A stretch of DNA of 55,863 nucleotides, taken from an uncultured Holophagaceae bacterium. GTDB taxonomy: Bacteria > Acidobacteriota > Holophagae > Holophagales > Holophagaceae. The notes beneath the pieces are model-generated. The model did not search any database and was not told the DNA's origin. It saw only the letters and a list, made by a program, of their open reading frames with translations. Below are positions 33,070 through 41,643 of the stretch, in pieces. Every line of letters begins with the position of its first letter. The stretch's first letter is position 1. The stretch lies in assembly GCA_903884655.1 (NCBI GenBank), contig CAISFO010000078.1, forward strand, positions 1 through 55,863, read 5' to 3'. A program made the position numbers and the translations under genes.

Positions 33070-34767
33070 ATGGACACTCCCGCCATCTGGCTCGACCACC
33101 TCAAGCTCATGGCCTCTGCTGAGACGGTGCGGCTGGAGGCCATCGGCCAGGAGGGTCTGGACGACCTTGTGGCCCGGGGCCTCCTTCAAAAGGACGAGCG
33201 TCCCAAGCAGGTGAGCCTGGAAGCCCGCTACGAGGCCCTGCAGGAAAGCCATCGCTTTCTCCTGGAGGCCCGGGGCTGCGCCGATCGGCTGCTGCGCCGG
33301 ATGGCGCCGCGATCCCGGCTGGCGGGGCTACTGCCCCTGGGCGCCCCGCCCCGCCCTGGCCCGGATGACCCGGATGTCCTGCAGCTCATGGGTCTCCTGG
33401 AGCGCCTGAAGATCGAAGTCCGTGGGGTGAAAGACCTGGAGCAGGTACCCGCCCACCTGGACCGGATCCAGGAGTACATCCAGGTGGAGGGCCGGGAATG
33501 CCTGGACCGCCTGGCGGACACGGACCGAGAGATCGACCTGGCGCAAAAGCAGGCCCCTCCAGGCACTCTGGTGGAACCCGAGGGATTTTTCGTCCTCACC
33601 GAGGCGGGCGAGGCCGCCCTGCCGGAAGCCCCCGTGGTGGAAACCATGGAGCTGGCCCTCCAGGCGGCCTTCGGCCCCCTCACTCACCGCAGCGCCAGCG
33701 CCCTCCACTTCCGGGAAGATCCCGCCAGCCTGCTGGCCTACCTGCTGGAGGGCATGGCCCGGGGAGAGCGGCCTTCGGCCTTGATCTCCGAGTACGAGAA
33801 CCTGCTGAACGCCTACGAAAAAATGGCCCTCTATTCGGACCTCCGCTCGCTGCGCGCCAAGATCGGCTTCCTCATGCGGCTCCTGCGGGGCTCCCGGGAC
33901 GAACCCAAGCGCGCCTACCTCTGGTGCAATCGGGAGCGGCTGCAGGCCCTGGTGGGCCGCATCCGGCCCCTGATTCCGAACTCGGTGATCGCCGCCGGCT
34001 GGCACCTGCCCTACGCCGTGGACCTCTTCCTGGCGGACGGTAACGCCGCCGGGAGCGAGGATCTGATGCTCCAGCGGGCCCAGCTCTTCGAAGCCGTGCA
34101 CCGCATCCAGTCCGAATTGCTGCAGGACACCCGCATCGCCGACGGCCAGTTCGTGCGGCTCTGCCTGGTGGTGACCCATGCGGCCCGGATCCGCAATTTC
34201 GCGCCGGGCATCCTGCTGGAGCGCTTCGTCAGGCAGGCCTACGAGGCGGTGATGGAGGCTGCCCACGCCGCCCCCTACGACCTGGGCGACCGGGGCACCC
34301 GACTGCTGTTCGGGGCCCACCTGGCCCATGCCGCCGGCTTCGCCAAGGGCCGGCTTCAGCCTTGTCTGGCGTCTTTCAGCCTCCTGCACGAGCGGCTGCA
34401 TGGCGAGCACCAGGGCGCCTCGCTGCCACCCCAGGCTCTGCTCCATGCCTTCGCTACCCTCGACCGCCGGGCGCGGCTGGGCGCGCCCCTGGCCCTGGAC
34501 GACTACGCGGGGATCCTGGCGCGCCTGCGCAAGCGCCTCAACCACCACAAGGTGGTGCGCCGGGCCTTCCGCACCGAACAGGCCATGGCCGGCGACGAGG
34601 CGGCCCTCATCACCAACCTCGCCGCCCGGGTCTGCTTCCTTGGACTTTCCCTTCCCACCGACGCCAAGCGCCATCCGGACGCGGGCATGGCCGGACTGTA
34701 TGAAGGCCGGGAGCCAGATTTGCCTCCCGTGCTCGGCAGTCCCTTCGGAACCCTCATGCTGAGCTGA
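33070..34767 (+). CDS. Hypothetical protein (565 aa), mostly helical
   Basis: I do not recognise this protein. It is soluble, alanine/leucine/arginine-rich and almost wholly helical, with a coiled-coil-like N-terminal region (LEARYEALQESHRFLLEAR) and several leucine-arginine helices (DLRSLRAKIGFLMRLLRG). There is no signal peptide, membrane helix or metal motif. Base composition matches its neighbours, and the frame is long and clean, so it is a real gene. It stands alone after a gene-free spacer. A lineage-restricted family is likely. Confidence 0.78.
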   Translation: MDTPAIWLDHLKLMASAETVRLEAIGQEGLDDLVARGLLQKDERPKQVSLEARYEALQESHRFLLEARGCADRLLRRMAPRSRLAGLLPLGAPPRPGPDDPDVLQLMGLLERLKIEVRGVKDLEQVPAHLDRIQEYIQVEGRECLDRLADTDREIDLAQKQAPPGTLVEPEGFFVLTEAGEAALPEAPVVETMELALQAAFGPLTHRSASALHFREDPASLLAYLLEGMARGERPSALISEYENLLNAYEKMALYSDLRSLRAKIGFLMRLLRGSRDEPKRAYLWCNRERLQALVGRIRPLIPNSVIAAGWHLPYAVDLFLADGNAAGSEDLMLQRAQLFEAVHRIQSELLQDTRIADGQFVRLCLVVTHAARIRNFAPGILLERFVRQAYEAVMEAAHAAPYDLGDRGTRLLFGAHLAHAAGFAKGRLQPCLASFSLLHERLHGEHQGASLPPQALLHAFATLDRRARLGAPLALDDYAGILARLRKRLNHHKVVRRAFRTEQAMAGDEAALITNLAARVCFLGLSLPTDAKRHPDAGMAGLYEGREPDLPPVLGSPFGTLMLS

Positions 34768-34813
34768 TCGGGCCTTGGCACGGGGAGTACCATGGTCCAC
34801 CCAAGGAGCGCCA

Positions 34814-35065
34814 GTGGGAACCAACAGTTGGATTCTGATTGTCGTGGCCGCGTTCTTCGGCTACCTGCTGCTGGCGATCCATTACGAAGAGAAGCGGGCC
34901 ACCGACCGCAGGAAAGTCAACCTCGGCCCCCCCAACGGCATAGAACGGCGCTCTGGCAAGGACCGGCGACGGGACTCTCTGTTGCATTACCTCAGCTGGG
35001 TGCTCCGGTGCCAGGTACGGCGCCTGGGTAATTCCGTGAGACAGAAAGGTCCGTCCGGGAGTTGA
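34814..35065 (+). CDS. Small single-pass membrane protein with basic tail
   Basis: An 83-residue protein starting at a GTG with AAGGAG five bases upstream. One hydrophobic helix (SWILIVVAAFFGYLLLAI) is followed by a strongly basic cytoplasmic tail with ERRSGKDRRR, a motif seen in many short bacterial membrane proteins of unknown role. A longer frame from TTG 34775 is less likely because its ribosome site is poor. The function is unknown. Confidence 0.62.
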   Translation: MGTNSWILIVVAAFFGYLLLAIHYEEKRATDRRKVNLGPPNGIERRSGKDRRRDSLLHYLSWVLRCQVRRLGNSVRQKGPSGS

Positions 35066-35138
35066 AGGAAGTCCAGTGCACCGGGCCCAGGGCCCTAAGA
35101 AGAACCCCGGAGACACCAGACGCCAAGGGCGGGGGTGT

Positions 35139-36158
35139 TCATTCCGTCTCCACGAGTGACTTCAGGGCAGCGGGCAGGCGCGCAAAATCCTGTTTGCTCA
35201 CACGCGGCGGACTAATTGGGCTTGGCCCCACCGTGTTCATCAATGCCGCTCCCTGGCTGCTGAAGAGCAGCTGAAGGAACGTCACCGCGTTCGCACGGTT
35301 GGGTGCGGCCTTCATCAAGGTCAATCCCCAGGTCACCTGACCCCCCGGGATGCTGACCGTCGGGGTAGTCTCGCTGAGCTGGAGGCCAGGAATCGTAACG
35401 CTTCGCTTGGCGTACAGGGGATTCAGGCCTGGCGCTCCCAGGTTCACCTCATCCGGCAGCCTGAGGTAGCGGTAGGTTCTCGTCTGGTCAGCCTTGCTGG
35501 CCGCGCGCGCACTGTGCTCGTAAGTGAATTGATAATCAAAGGCCTTGCCCAGGCCTCCGGGAACCCTCGCTATGACATAGTGGGCAAGCAGGTCGTTGTA
35601 GAGGTTTGGCACACAGTAGCGGTCGGCCGCGAGTTGGAAGATCAGGTCGGCGCGATAGGCGCCAGGATCGAGAAAGGGATGGGAACCAACGATCGTCACC
35701 CCGGGCTGGATCAGTTGCAGATACCAGTCTGGAGCTGCATCCGGTATGGCATGGGGCGGGTCGAACCTGCCGCCAGTGGCGGCGATGGTCCCCGCCTGCT
35801 TGCTGGCCGTGGAGTAGGCCAGGACCATGGCACCCTGGGCAATCCGGACGCTGAAATCCGCGAAACCCGCCGGTTTCAGCAGCCGATCAATGACTTCGAC
35901 ATCGGCACCGGCATAGATATCGCAACGCTCTCGGCCGGCGGTCACCTGCCGGGCGAGACTCACACTCCCACCTGCGACGTTCAGGATGCGGATGCCGGTT
36001 CGTTGCGTGTACAGGTCTTCCACGGCCTTGAGCGCGGCGGAGAGGCTGCCTGCGTGGTAGATGATCAGACCCGGTGGTTCGACCGAATGGGGTACCTCGT
36101 CCTCCGCGGTCCAGCCGGGCAGGGTCATGCAGACAAGGGTCACCAGTCGTTTCAGCAT
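35139..36158 (-). CDS. Periplasmic substrate-binding protein, WtpA/ModA-like (tungstate/molybdate)
   Basis: A 339-residue type-2 periplasmic binding protein with a short N-terminal signal-like stretch (MLKRLVTLVCMTLPGWTA). IIYHAGSLSAALKAVEDLY, GGSVSLARQVTAG, CDIYAGADVEVID, GSHPFLDPGAYRADL and YRYLRLPDEVNLG are close in pattern to WtpA-type tungstate/molybdate-binding proteins. The ATG at 36158 has GGGGAG upstream. It lies 82 bases after a TonB-dependent receptor gene on the same strand. No ModB/WtpB permease or ATPase is beside it, so the inner-membrane partner is elsewhere or the protein works differently. Specificity is inferred from motifs. Confidence 0.75.
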   Translation of the reverse strand: MLKRLVTLVCMTLPGWTAEDEVPHSVEPPGLIIYHAGSLSAALKAVEDLYTQRTGIRILNVAGGSVSLARQVTAGRERCDIYAGADVEVIDRLLKPAGFADFSVRIAQGAMVLAYSTASKQAGTIAATGGRFDPPHAIPDAAPDWYLQLIQPGVTIVGSHPFLDPGAYRADLIFQLAADRYCVPNLYNDLLAHYVIARVPGGLGKAFDYQFTYEHSARAASKADQTRTYRYLRLPDEVNLGAPGLNPLYAKRSVTIPGLQLSETTPTVSIPGGQVTWGLTLMKAAPNRANAVTFLQLLFSSQGAALMNTVGPSPISPPRVSKQDFARLPAALKSLVETE

Positions 36159-36240
36159 CGACACACTCCCCTAGGCTAGTTCCAGGTGTTGCCTTCCCCG
36201 CGGATTCGACAGGCGATCCTTCGAATGATCGCAGCCTCGG

Positions 36241-38490
36241 TCAGAAGTTGATCGACATCGAGGCCGCCACCGTGCGGGGGGCGCCGAGGTGTGCCGTCAT
36301 GTTGCCTGTGTTGGCGCCGGTGATATTGCTCGGGCCGATGGTTGACCAGTAGTGCTTGTCGGTCAAGTTGTTCACCACCAGTCGCCACGTAGCCGCCTTA
36401 CCCAGGAGACGGGTGGTGTAGCGCGCACCCAGATCAAGGACCTCGTAGCTCGGCGTCCAGGTCGTGTTCGTATCGTTGCCCGGCCGCTTGCCGACGTACT
36501 GCCAATCCAGGGTGACGACAAAGCCGGGTGCCTCCGGCACCCAGTATTCAAACAAGAGGTTGGACCTAACTTTGGGCATGCCGACGTACTGATTGTCGTT
36601 GGTCAGCGGATTGCCGGTGGCCTCGAGCCTCGGATCAAGCAGGGTGATCCCCGAATAGATCCGCAGGTCGTTCGTGACCTTGCCGATGAGAGTGGCTTCC
36701 AGGCCTGGGTTCACTTGCCGGCCCTGGATCTTGAACGTATTGTCCGTCGCATCGACATAGGCGAAGGGCCGCTCCAGGCGGAACAAGGCGATCGAATAGT
36801 CCAGTCTCGGCGTGGTGACCTTGACTCCTGCCTCCCATTGCTTGCTGCGGTAGGGCGCCAGCGCCGTGTTCGCATTCTTGCTGCCGGCCGGGGCAATGTC
36901 CCCCTGCTGCAGGCTGCTGGCGTAAGTCAGATAGGTCGTCACGTTCTCGAGGAGCTTGTAGATCACGCTGGGCATCGGGCTCAACCCGTTCTTGTTGAAC
37001 GAGGTGGTCATCGCGCCGGCCTTGTTGAAGTTCTCGGTTTCCATCCAGTCCTGGCTGAGGGCCAGCTTGACCGACCACTGGCTTGAAAAGGCCATCGTAT
37101 CGCCGAGGTTGATGCCCTGTTGTTTGGCGACCGACGACACATATTGATTGGCTACATCCGGCAAGCCAGCCAGAGGTTCGGCAAAGACCCGCGGGGTCGC
37201 GATGCTGGCGGAGCCGAGCAACACGCTGGCAGGAGTCGGTGTGTTGAGGACCCCATAGGTAGTCGCCTTGAACCCGGTGGTTCCCAAGGTGAGATCGTGG
37301 CGGATGTCACCGGTCTTGAAAGTGCCGTTGAGATAGGCGATATCGCTGGTGATCCCGAAGTGTGGTGCGAAGCCATTGGCCAAAGACGACGTGTAATCGC
37401 CGGCATTGTCGGTGAGGTTGTTCACGGGTGTGTTGATGTTCCGCTGGACCTGCTGGGCCAGTGCGCCAACCACGAGGACCCAGTTGGAGCCCAGGTTCTG
37501 GATCAGGCGGGCACTCTCGGTCTTGTTGTTCAAGTCCACGCCAGCATAGGCCTGGCCGAAACCCACCTTGGTCGGATCCGGTGCGTCCGGCAGGGTGATT
37601 TTCCCTCCGTAGGTGAACCACCCGGGATAGCCCTGTTGCTTCAGGTCATAGGAGCTGAGGTTGAACTCGATCGTCATCTCGCGGGACGGACGCACATCGA
37701 AAGCCAGGCTGGCCAGCTTGCGATCCAGTTCGCTGTATGTCACGAAGCTGGTGCCATGGCTGTCGAGTAGATTGAGTCGGTAGCTGAAGACCTCGCTGCC
37801 GGCAATCTTCCCGCCAAGATCCGCATGGGCGGTGAGAATGTTCGAGGAGTCGTAGCCGAGGTTCAGTCGCAGCAGCGGCTCGTTCGTCGGGCGCTTGGTC
37901 ACGAAGTTGAACATGCCCGCCGGGTTGGCTGGTCCGTAGACGGAGGCAGGCAAGCCACTGAAGACTTCGATCTGTTGCAAGGGCTCCAATGCGTTCGCAC
38001 CGGTCACGAAAATGGTCATCCCGTCCATCCGCGTGTTCTGGTAGTTGCTGCCCTGCATGCCACGGGTGGCAGGCCGCAGAACCTCGGACCCCTGCTGCTC
38101 TTGGAACTGCGCCAGCGGAAGATACTTCAGGGCTTCCTTGACGCTGGTGGCCTGCACATTCTCGATCAAGGTGGCGGGCAGGATGGCCATGGTGTGGGGA
38201 ACATTGAGGAGTTTCCCCATGCCCAGCGGGCCCGGTGAGGAAACAGCTTCGACGCGGTACACCTCATCGGCGTCCCGGGTCCCGGTGACCTCGACGAGTG
38301 CCCCAGGCGTCGTGTTCTTCGTGTCCTGGGCGCTGGTCTTCTTCTTCCCTTCGGCCTTCTCAGGTGAGACTTGGGTCTGCGCCGAGGTATCCGTCTGATC
38401 CTGAGCTGCCGTGGCCACCGGAGGCGACGCCAGGACCAGCACTGGAGTGAGCGTGACCGAAAGCAGGATGGCTTTCTGGGTGATCTTCAT
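36241..38490 (-). CDS. TonB-dependent outer membrane receptor
   Basis: A 749-residue outer-membrane protein. A signal peptide (MKITQKAILLSVTLTPVLVLA, then an ALA-type cleavage region) is followed by a charged linker, a plug domain (VPHTMAILPATLIENVQATSVKEALKYLP; TRGMQGSNYQNTRMDGM; SVYGPANPAGMFNFVTKRP) and a beta-barrel. It ends at the C-terminal aromatic SMSINF, the usual barrel insertion signal. The plug resembles siderophore-type receptors, but the downstream WtpA-like gene suggests an oxyanion substrate, an inference. Start ATG 38490 has GGGGGGAA upstream. A palindrome lies about 96 bases before it. Confidence 0.9.
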   Translation of the reverse strand: MKITQKAILLSVTLTPVLVLASPPVATAAQDQTDTSAQTQVSPEKAEGKKKTSAQDTKNTTPGALVEVTGTRDADEVYRVEAVSSPGPLGMGKLLNVPHTMAILPATLIENVQATSVKEALKYLPLAQFQEQQGSEVLRPATRGMQGSNYQNTRMDGMTIFVTGANALEPLQQIEVFSGLPASVYGPANPAGMFNFVTKRPTNEPLLRLNLGYDSSNILTAHADLGGKIAGSEVFSYRLNLLDSHGTSFVTYSELDRKLASLAFDVRPSREMTIEFNLSSYDLKQQGYPGWFTYGGKITLPDAPDPTKVGFGQAYAGVDLNNKTESARLIQNLGSNWVLVVGALAQQVQRNINTPVNNLTDNAGDYTSSLANGFAPHFGITSDIAYLNGTFKTGDIRHDLTLGTTGFKATTYGVLNTPTPASVLLGSASIATPRVFAEPLAGLPDVANQYVSSVAKQQGINLGDTMAFSSQWSVKLALSQDWMETENFNKAGAMTTSFNKNGLSPMPSVIYKLLENVTTYLTYASSLQQGDIAPAGSKNANTALAPYRSKQWEAGVKVTTPRLDYSIALFRLERPFAYVDATDNTFKIQGRQVNPGLEATLIGKVTNDLRIYSGITLLDPRLEATGNPLTNDNQYVGMPKVRSNLLFEYWVPEAPGFVVTLDWQYVGKRPGNDTNTTWTPSYEVLDLGARYTTRLLGKAATWRLVVNNLTDKHYWSTIGPSNITGANTGNMTAHLGAPRTVAASMSINF

Positions 38491-38585
38491 GTTCCATTCC
38501 CCCCAAGACAAAGGAGGTAGCTTCCCGACGTCGGAAGACAGCCCCCAGGCCGATGGGACAGCCTCATGTGGCGTCCCAGTCGGCA

Positions 38586-38611
38586 TCGTTATGTTTAATC
38601 GAACATTTCGA
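38586..38611 (-). promoter_or_regulatory. Operator-like palindrome upstream of the TonB receptor
   Basis: TCGTTATGTT-TAATCG-AACATTTCGA is an interrupted palindrome, with arms matching at 8 of 10 positions. It lies 96 bases before the receptor start. The layout resembles ModE-type molybdate operators (CG, T-rich half-sites) more than a Fur box. Binding is inferred. Confidence 0.4.
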
Positions 38612-38743
38612 CTCCAAGGTATCTGACCTCGGTGCGATGTCAAATTCGAAGTGGGTGGAATCCCGGCTTCGTGACCAAAGTCGACGCTGAGCCTCCGAGC
38701 CAGGTGAGTACGGCCCCATGCTCGGTTGCGAAAAATCGTCTGT

Positions 38744-39634
38744 CTAGGCCCCGGCGGGCTGCCGCAGGGATAGCACGATCTCTTCGATGCGGGCGTCCTT
38801 CTCTGTCCACATGGCCTGCACGAAGGCCTGCATGCGCTGGCGGAAGGCGGGATCGCCTTCGTAGTCGCCCCCCAGCAGGTCCGTCGGGATCTTCCGCTCG
38901 CAGACCCTCACCACCACCTGCTTCATGCGGCCGGACAGCAGGTCCCAGAAGGTGGGCACCCCATCCGGGTAGACAATGGTGACATCCAGCAGCGCATCGA
39001 AGCGCTCGCCCATGGCGGACAGCGCCGTGGCCAGACCGCCCACCTTCGGCTTCAGCAGGTGCCGGTAGGGCGAGTGCTGCGACTGGTGCTTGGCCCGGCT
39101 GAAGCGCGTGCCCTCCAGGAAGTTCATCACCGAGGTGGGAATCTGGCGGAATTTCTCGCAGGCCCGGCGGGCCGTGGCGAGATCCTGGGCGCGGCTGCCC
39201 GTGCGTCGCTTCATGAAGGGGAAGTCCAGGGCCCACCAGGCCAGACCGATCACCGGCACGTAGAGCAGCTGGCGCTTGAGGAAGAACTTCAGGAAGGGCA
39301 CCCGGCGATGGAAGACCTTCTGCAGCACAAAGATGTCCACCCAGCTCTGGTGGTTGCTGCTCACCAGGTACCAGCCTTTGCGGCGCAGGCCCTCCAGCCC
39401 CTTCACATCCCAGTGGATGCGCTGCACCAGGGCCATCCACCACCCGTTCACGGCAATCCAGCCCTCGGCCAGGGCGTTGAGCAGCCGGTCAGTGCCCCGC
39501 CGCAGGGCGCCGAAGGGCAGTGCCAGTTTCAACAAGGCCACGGGGATCATCCCCGAGCAGATCGTCAGCACATTGGCCACCAGCACCGAGCTGGCAAAGC
39601 CGCCTTTGATCATTGTCCAGAGCCGCCGCGCCAT
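38744..39634 (-). CDS. Lysophospholipid acyltransferase (YihG/PlsC-like)
   Basis: A 296-residue membrane-associated acyltransferase. An N-terminal hydrophobic region (SVLVANVLTICSGMIPVALL) is followed by the catalytic H-x4-D in SNHQSWVDIF near residue 88, a glycerophosphate-binding-like FLEGTRFS, and a tail RIEEIVLSLRQ. The pattern fits the YihG/AcsA group that adjusts phospholipid acyl chains rather than the essential PlsC. ATG 39634 has GAGGA upstream. It is the second LPLAT in the window (see 11548). Confidence 0.88.
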   Translation of the reverse strand: MARRLWTMIKGGFASSVLVANVLTICSGMIPVALLKLALPFGALRRGTDRLLNALAEGWIAVNGWWMALVQRIHWDVKGLEGLRRKGWYLVSSNHQSWVDIFVLQKVFHRRVPFLKFFLKRQLLYVPVIGLAWWALDFPFMKRRTGSRAQDLATARRACEKFRQIPTSVMNFLEGTRFSRAKHQSQHSPYRHLLKPKVGGLATALSAMGERFDALLDVTIVYPDGVPTFWDLLSGRMKQVVVRVCERKIPTDLLGGDYEGDPAFRQRMQAFVQAMWTEKDARIEEIVLSLRQPAGA

Positions 39635-39693
39635 GTGCCGTCCTCGCCCGGCCGGAAGGCCAGATCCTCCAGAATAGAACATCCCGTTGTGTT

Positions 39694-40437
39694 CTAGAAA
39701 ACGTAGCTGCCGCCATTCACCGGCAGCGTGGCGCCGGTGACGAATCCAGCCTGCAGCAGGCCCACCACGGCCTGGGCCACATCTTCGGCCTGGCCATTGC
39801 GCCGCAGCGGCGTGTGATCAGCAGCGGCCTTCTTGTGCTTGTCCTGGATGTGGGCGGTGGCGTCCGTCAGCGTGAGGCCGGGCGCCACGGCGTTCACGCG
39901 GATGCCCATGGGACCCAGCTCGCAGGCCAGGGCCCGCACCAGCCCTTCCAGGCCAGCCTTGGCGGCGCTGTGGGCGCAGAAGCCCCAGCCGGGGTTGCGG
40001 GCCAGCCCGCTGGTGATGGCGATGATTGAGCCGCCTTTGCGTTCCAGCATCTGCGGCACCACGGCCCGACAGCCGTGGAAGGCCGCGCCCAATTCACCCA
40101 TCAGCTTCGCCTCGAAGCCCTCCCAGGGGTACTCGAGGAAGGAGGCCATGGGGAAACCGATGGAGGCGTTCAGCACCAGGATGCCGATGGGGCCGAGCTC
40201 CGCCTTGACCATGCTGGCCATGAGCTCCAGCTGGGTCCGGTCCCGGGCGTCGGCCTTGATGGCCAGGGCCTTTCCCCCGGCAGCCTGGATCCGACTGACC
40301 ACGGCCTTCGCCGCATCCTCGGAGCCGAAGTAGTTGACGGCCACCGCCACCCCTTCCGCCGCCAGGGCTTCCGCCACGGCCGCGCCGATGCCCCGGCTGG
40401 CCCCCGTCACCAACGCCACGTTCCCCGCGAGAGACAT
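39694..40437 (-). CDS. Short-chain dehydrogenase/reductase with His in place of the catalytic Tyr
   Basis: A 247-residue SDR. The cofactor motif TGASRGIG is intact, and the residue before it indicates an NADP(H)-like nucleotide pocket. The NAG-like motif is seen as VLNASIG and the catalytic serine in IAITSGLAR. The usual Y-x3-K is H-S-A-A-K (in GFCAHSAAKAG), a Tyr to His change from a single base at codon 39970-39972. Lysine and serine remain. The family's normal reaction may therefore be altered or lost. The C-terminus GATLPVNGGSYVF is typical of FabG-type members. Confidence 0.87.
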   Translation of the reverse strand: MSLAGNVALVTGASRGIGAAVAEALAAEGVAVAVNYFGSEDAAKAVVSRIQAAGGKALAIKADARDRTQLELMASMVKAELGPIGILVLNASIGFPMASFLEYPWEGFEAKLMGELGAAFHGCRAVVPQMLERKGGSIIAITSGLARNPGWGFCAHSAAKAGLEGLVRALACELGPMGIRVNAVAPGLTLTDATAHIQDKHKKAAADHTPLRRNGQAEDVAQAVVGLLQAGFVTGATLPVNGGSYVF

Positions 40438-40497
40438 GAATCCTCCTGGATGCGCCTTCCGATTCTGCGCCTGCCGCCAGCCCTGCTCAAGCTCGGG

Positions 40498-40995
40498 TCA
40501 GGGGACCAGCTCCGGAATGGACATGACCCCGGTGCCGCCAGCCTCGCCGGTGAGGGCCCGGCGCACGTAGCCCGCCTGGCCCAGGTGGAAGGCCAGGTGC
40601 GTCGCCAGATGCAGCAGCCAGCGACCTGTGGCCGGCCGCACCCCCATCACGTCATGAGGGATGGGGGCGGCCAGGGCTTCCATCGTCAGGACCTGCAAGC
40701 CCGCCTCGATCTCCTCCGAGGCCGCCACCAGGGCGGCCACCACCTCGGCGCGGGAGCCTTCCCGCTGGCTGAATTCCCGCTCCCGGTTCCGCTGGTAGCC
40801 GGAGCCCCCCAGCACGCCACCCACGTAGGCGCGCAGGTTTCCCGCCACGTGCAGGGCCAGGTTCCCCGCGCTGTTGGCGATGCCCGGCACCGTGCGCCAG
40901 AGCGTCGCATCATCGGGGAACGCTTCGACCTCGCGAATCAGGCAGCGGAGGTCCCGACGGAGGATGACCAGGAGATCAGCGGCGAGGGGCGTCAT
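40498..40995 (-). CDS. DinB-superfamily protein
   Basis: A 165-residue four-helix-bundle protein. Conserved histidines occur in LALHVAGNL and in the C-terminal LLHLATHLAFHLGQ, the usual metal-ligand arrangement of DinB/YfiT-like proteins. Members are metal-dependent hydrolases or thiol-S-transferases; the substrate is unknown. ATG 40995 follows CAGGAG. A second, unrelated DinB-like protein is encoded at 53279. Confidence 0.82.
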   Translation of the reverse strand: MTPLAADLLVILRRDLRCLIREVEAFPDDATLWRTVPGIANSAGNLALHVAGNLRAYVGGVLGGSGYQRNREREFSQREGSRAEVVAALVAASEEIEAGLQVLTMEALAAPIPHDVMGVRPATGRWLLHLATHLAFHLGQAGYVRRALTGEAGGTGVMSIPELVP

Positions 40996-41071
40996 GAGCA
41001 CTCCTGAAATGGGGCTTCCAAGAAGGAAGAGAAATCAGCTTCAACACGGAGCCTTGAGCCTGCACCGGCAT

Positions 41072-41620
41072 TCACAACCCGGCGCAGATGTCCTGCACCG
41101 TCATCACGCGGGCGAAGGTGCCATCCAGCGCAGCCAGGAAGGCGGCCTGCACCTGGGCCGCCAGGACCGTCACGCCCTGGTGGGTGAGATCCCGCGTGGC
41201 GCAGGCGTCCTGGGCCAGTTGGCACTGGAAGCCCAAGTCGGCGGCGGCCCGGACCGTGGCGTCGATGCACATGTGGGTCATCATGCCGGCGATCACCAGC
41301 TGATCAATCCCCTGGTCCCGCAGGTGGCCGAGCAGGGGCGTTTCCCGGAAGCTGTTGGGGTAGTGCTTCTGGAACACAGGCTCCCCCGGGAGCGCGGCCA
41401 GGCTCGGGTGGATCTTCACTCCTTCCGTGCCGGGCAGGAAGAAGGTGGCCCCGGGCCGCGTGCTGACATGCTGGAGGTGCACCACCGGCCGTTCCGCCGC
41501 CCGGAAGCCCTGCAGCAGGGCCTCAGCCTGCTTTCCGGCTTCGGGGCTGCCCACCAGCTCCATGGCGCCACCGGGGAAGTAGTCGTTCTGGATATCCACC
41601 AGCAGCAGGGCCTGAGTCAT
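41072..41620 (-). CDS. Cysteine hydrolase (isochorismatase family)
   Basis: A 182-residue enzyme of the isochorismatase-like fold. The catalytic triad is visible: aspartate in LLVDIQNDYFPGG, lysine in FQKHYPNSF and nucleophilic cysteine in MMTHMCIDATVR. Related proteins include nicotinamidases and pyrazinamidases; specificity is not determinable from motifs alone. The start has the family's usual distance to the first aspartate. It is one of a series of small minus-strand enzyme genes. Confidence 0.9.
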   Translation of the reverse strand: MTQALLLVDIQNDYFPGGAMELVGSPEAGKQAEALLQGFRAAERPVVHLQHVSTRPGATFFLPGTEGVKIHPSLAALPGEPVFQKHYPNSFRETPLLGHLRDQGIDQLVIAGMMTHMCIDATVRAAADLGFQCQLAQDACATRDLTHQGVTVLAAQVQAAFLAALDGTFARVMTVQDICAGL

Positions 41621-41643
41621 GGGTGCCTCCCCATCAAGAAAGA

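Noticed and set aside
38586..38611. Fur box upstream of the TonB receptor
   Set aside because: The sequence does not show the GATAAT-type hexamers of a Fur site.
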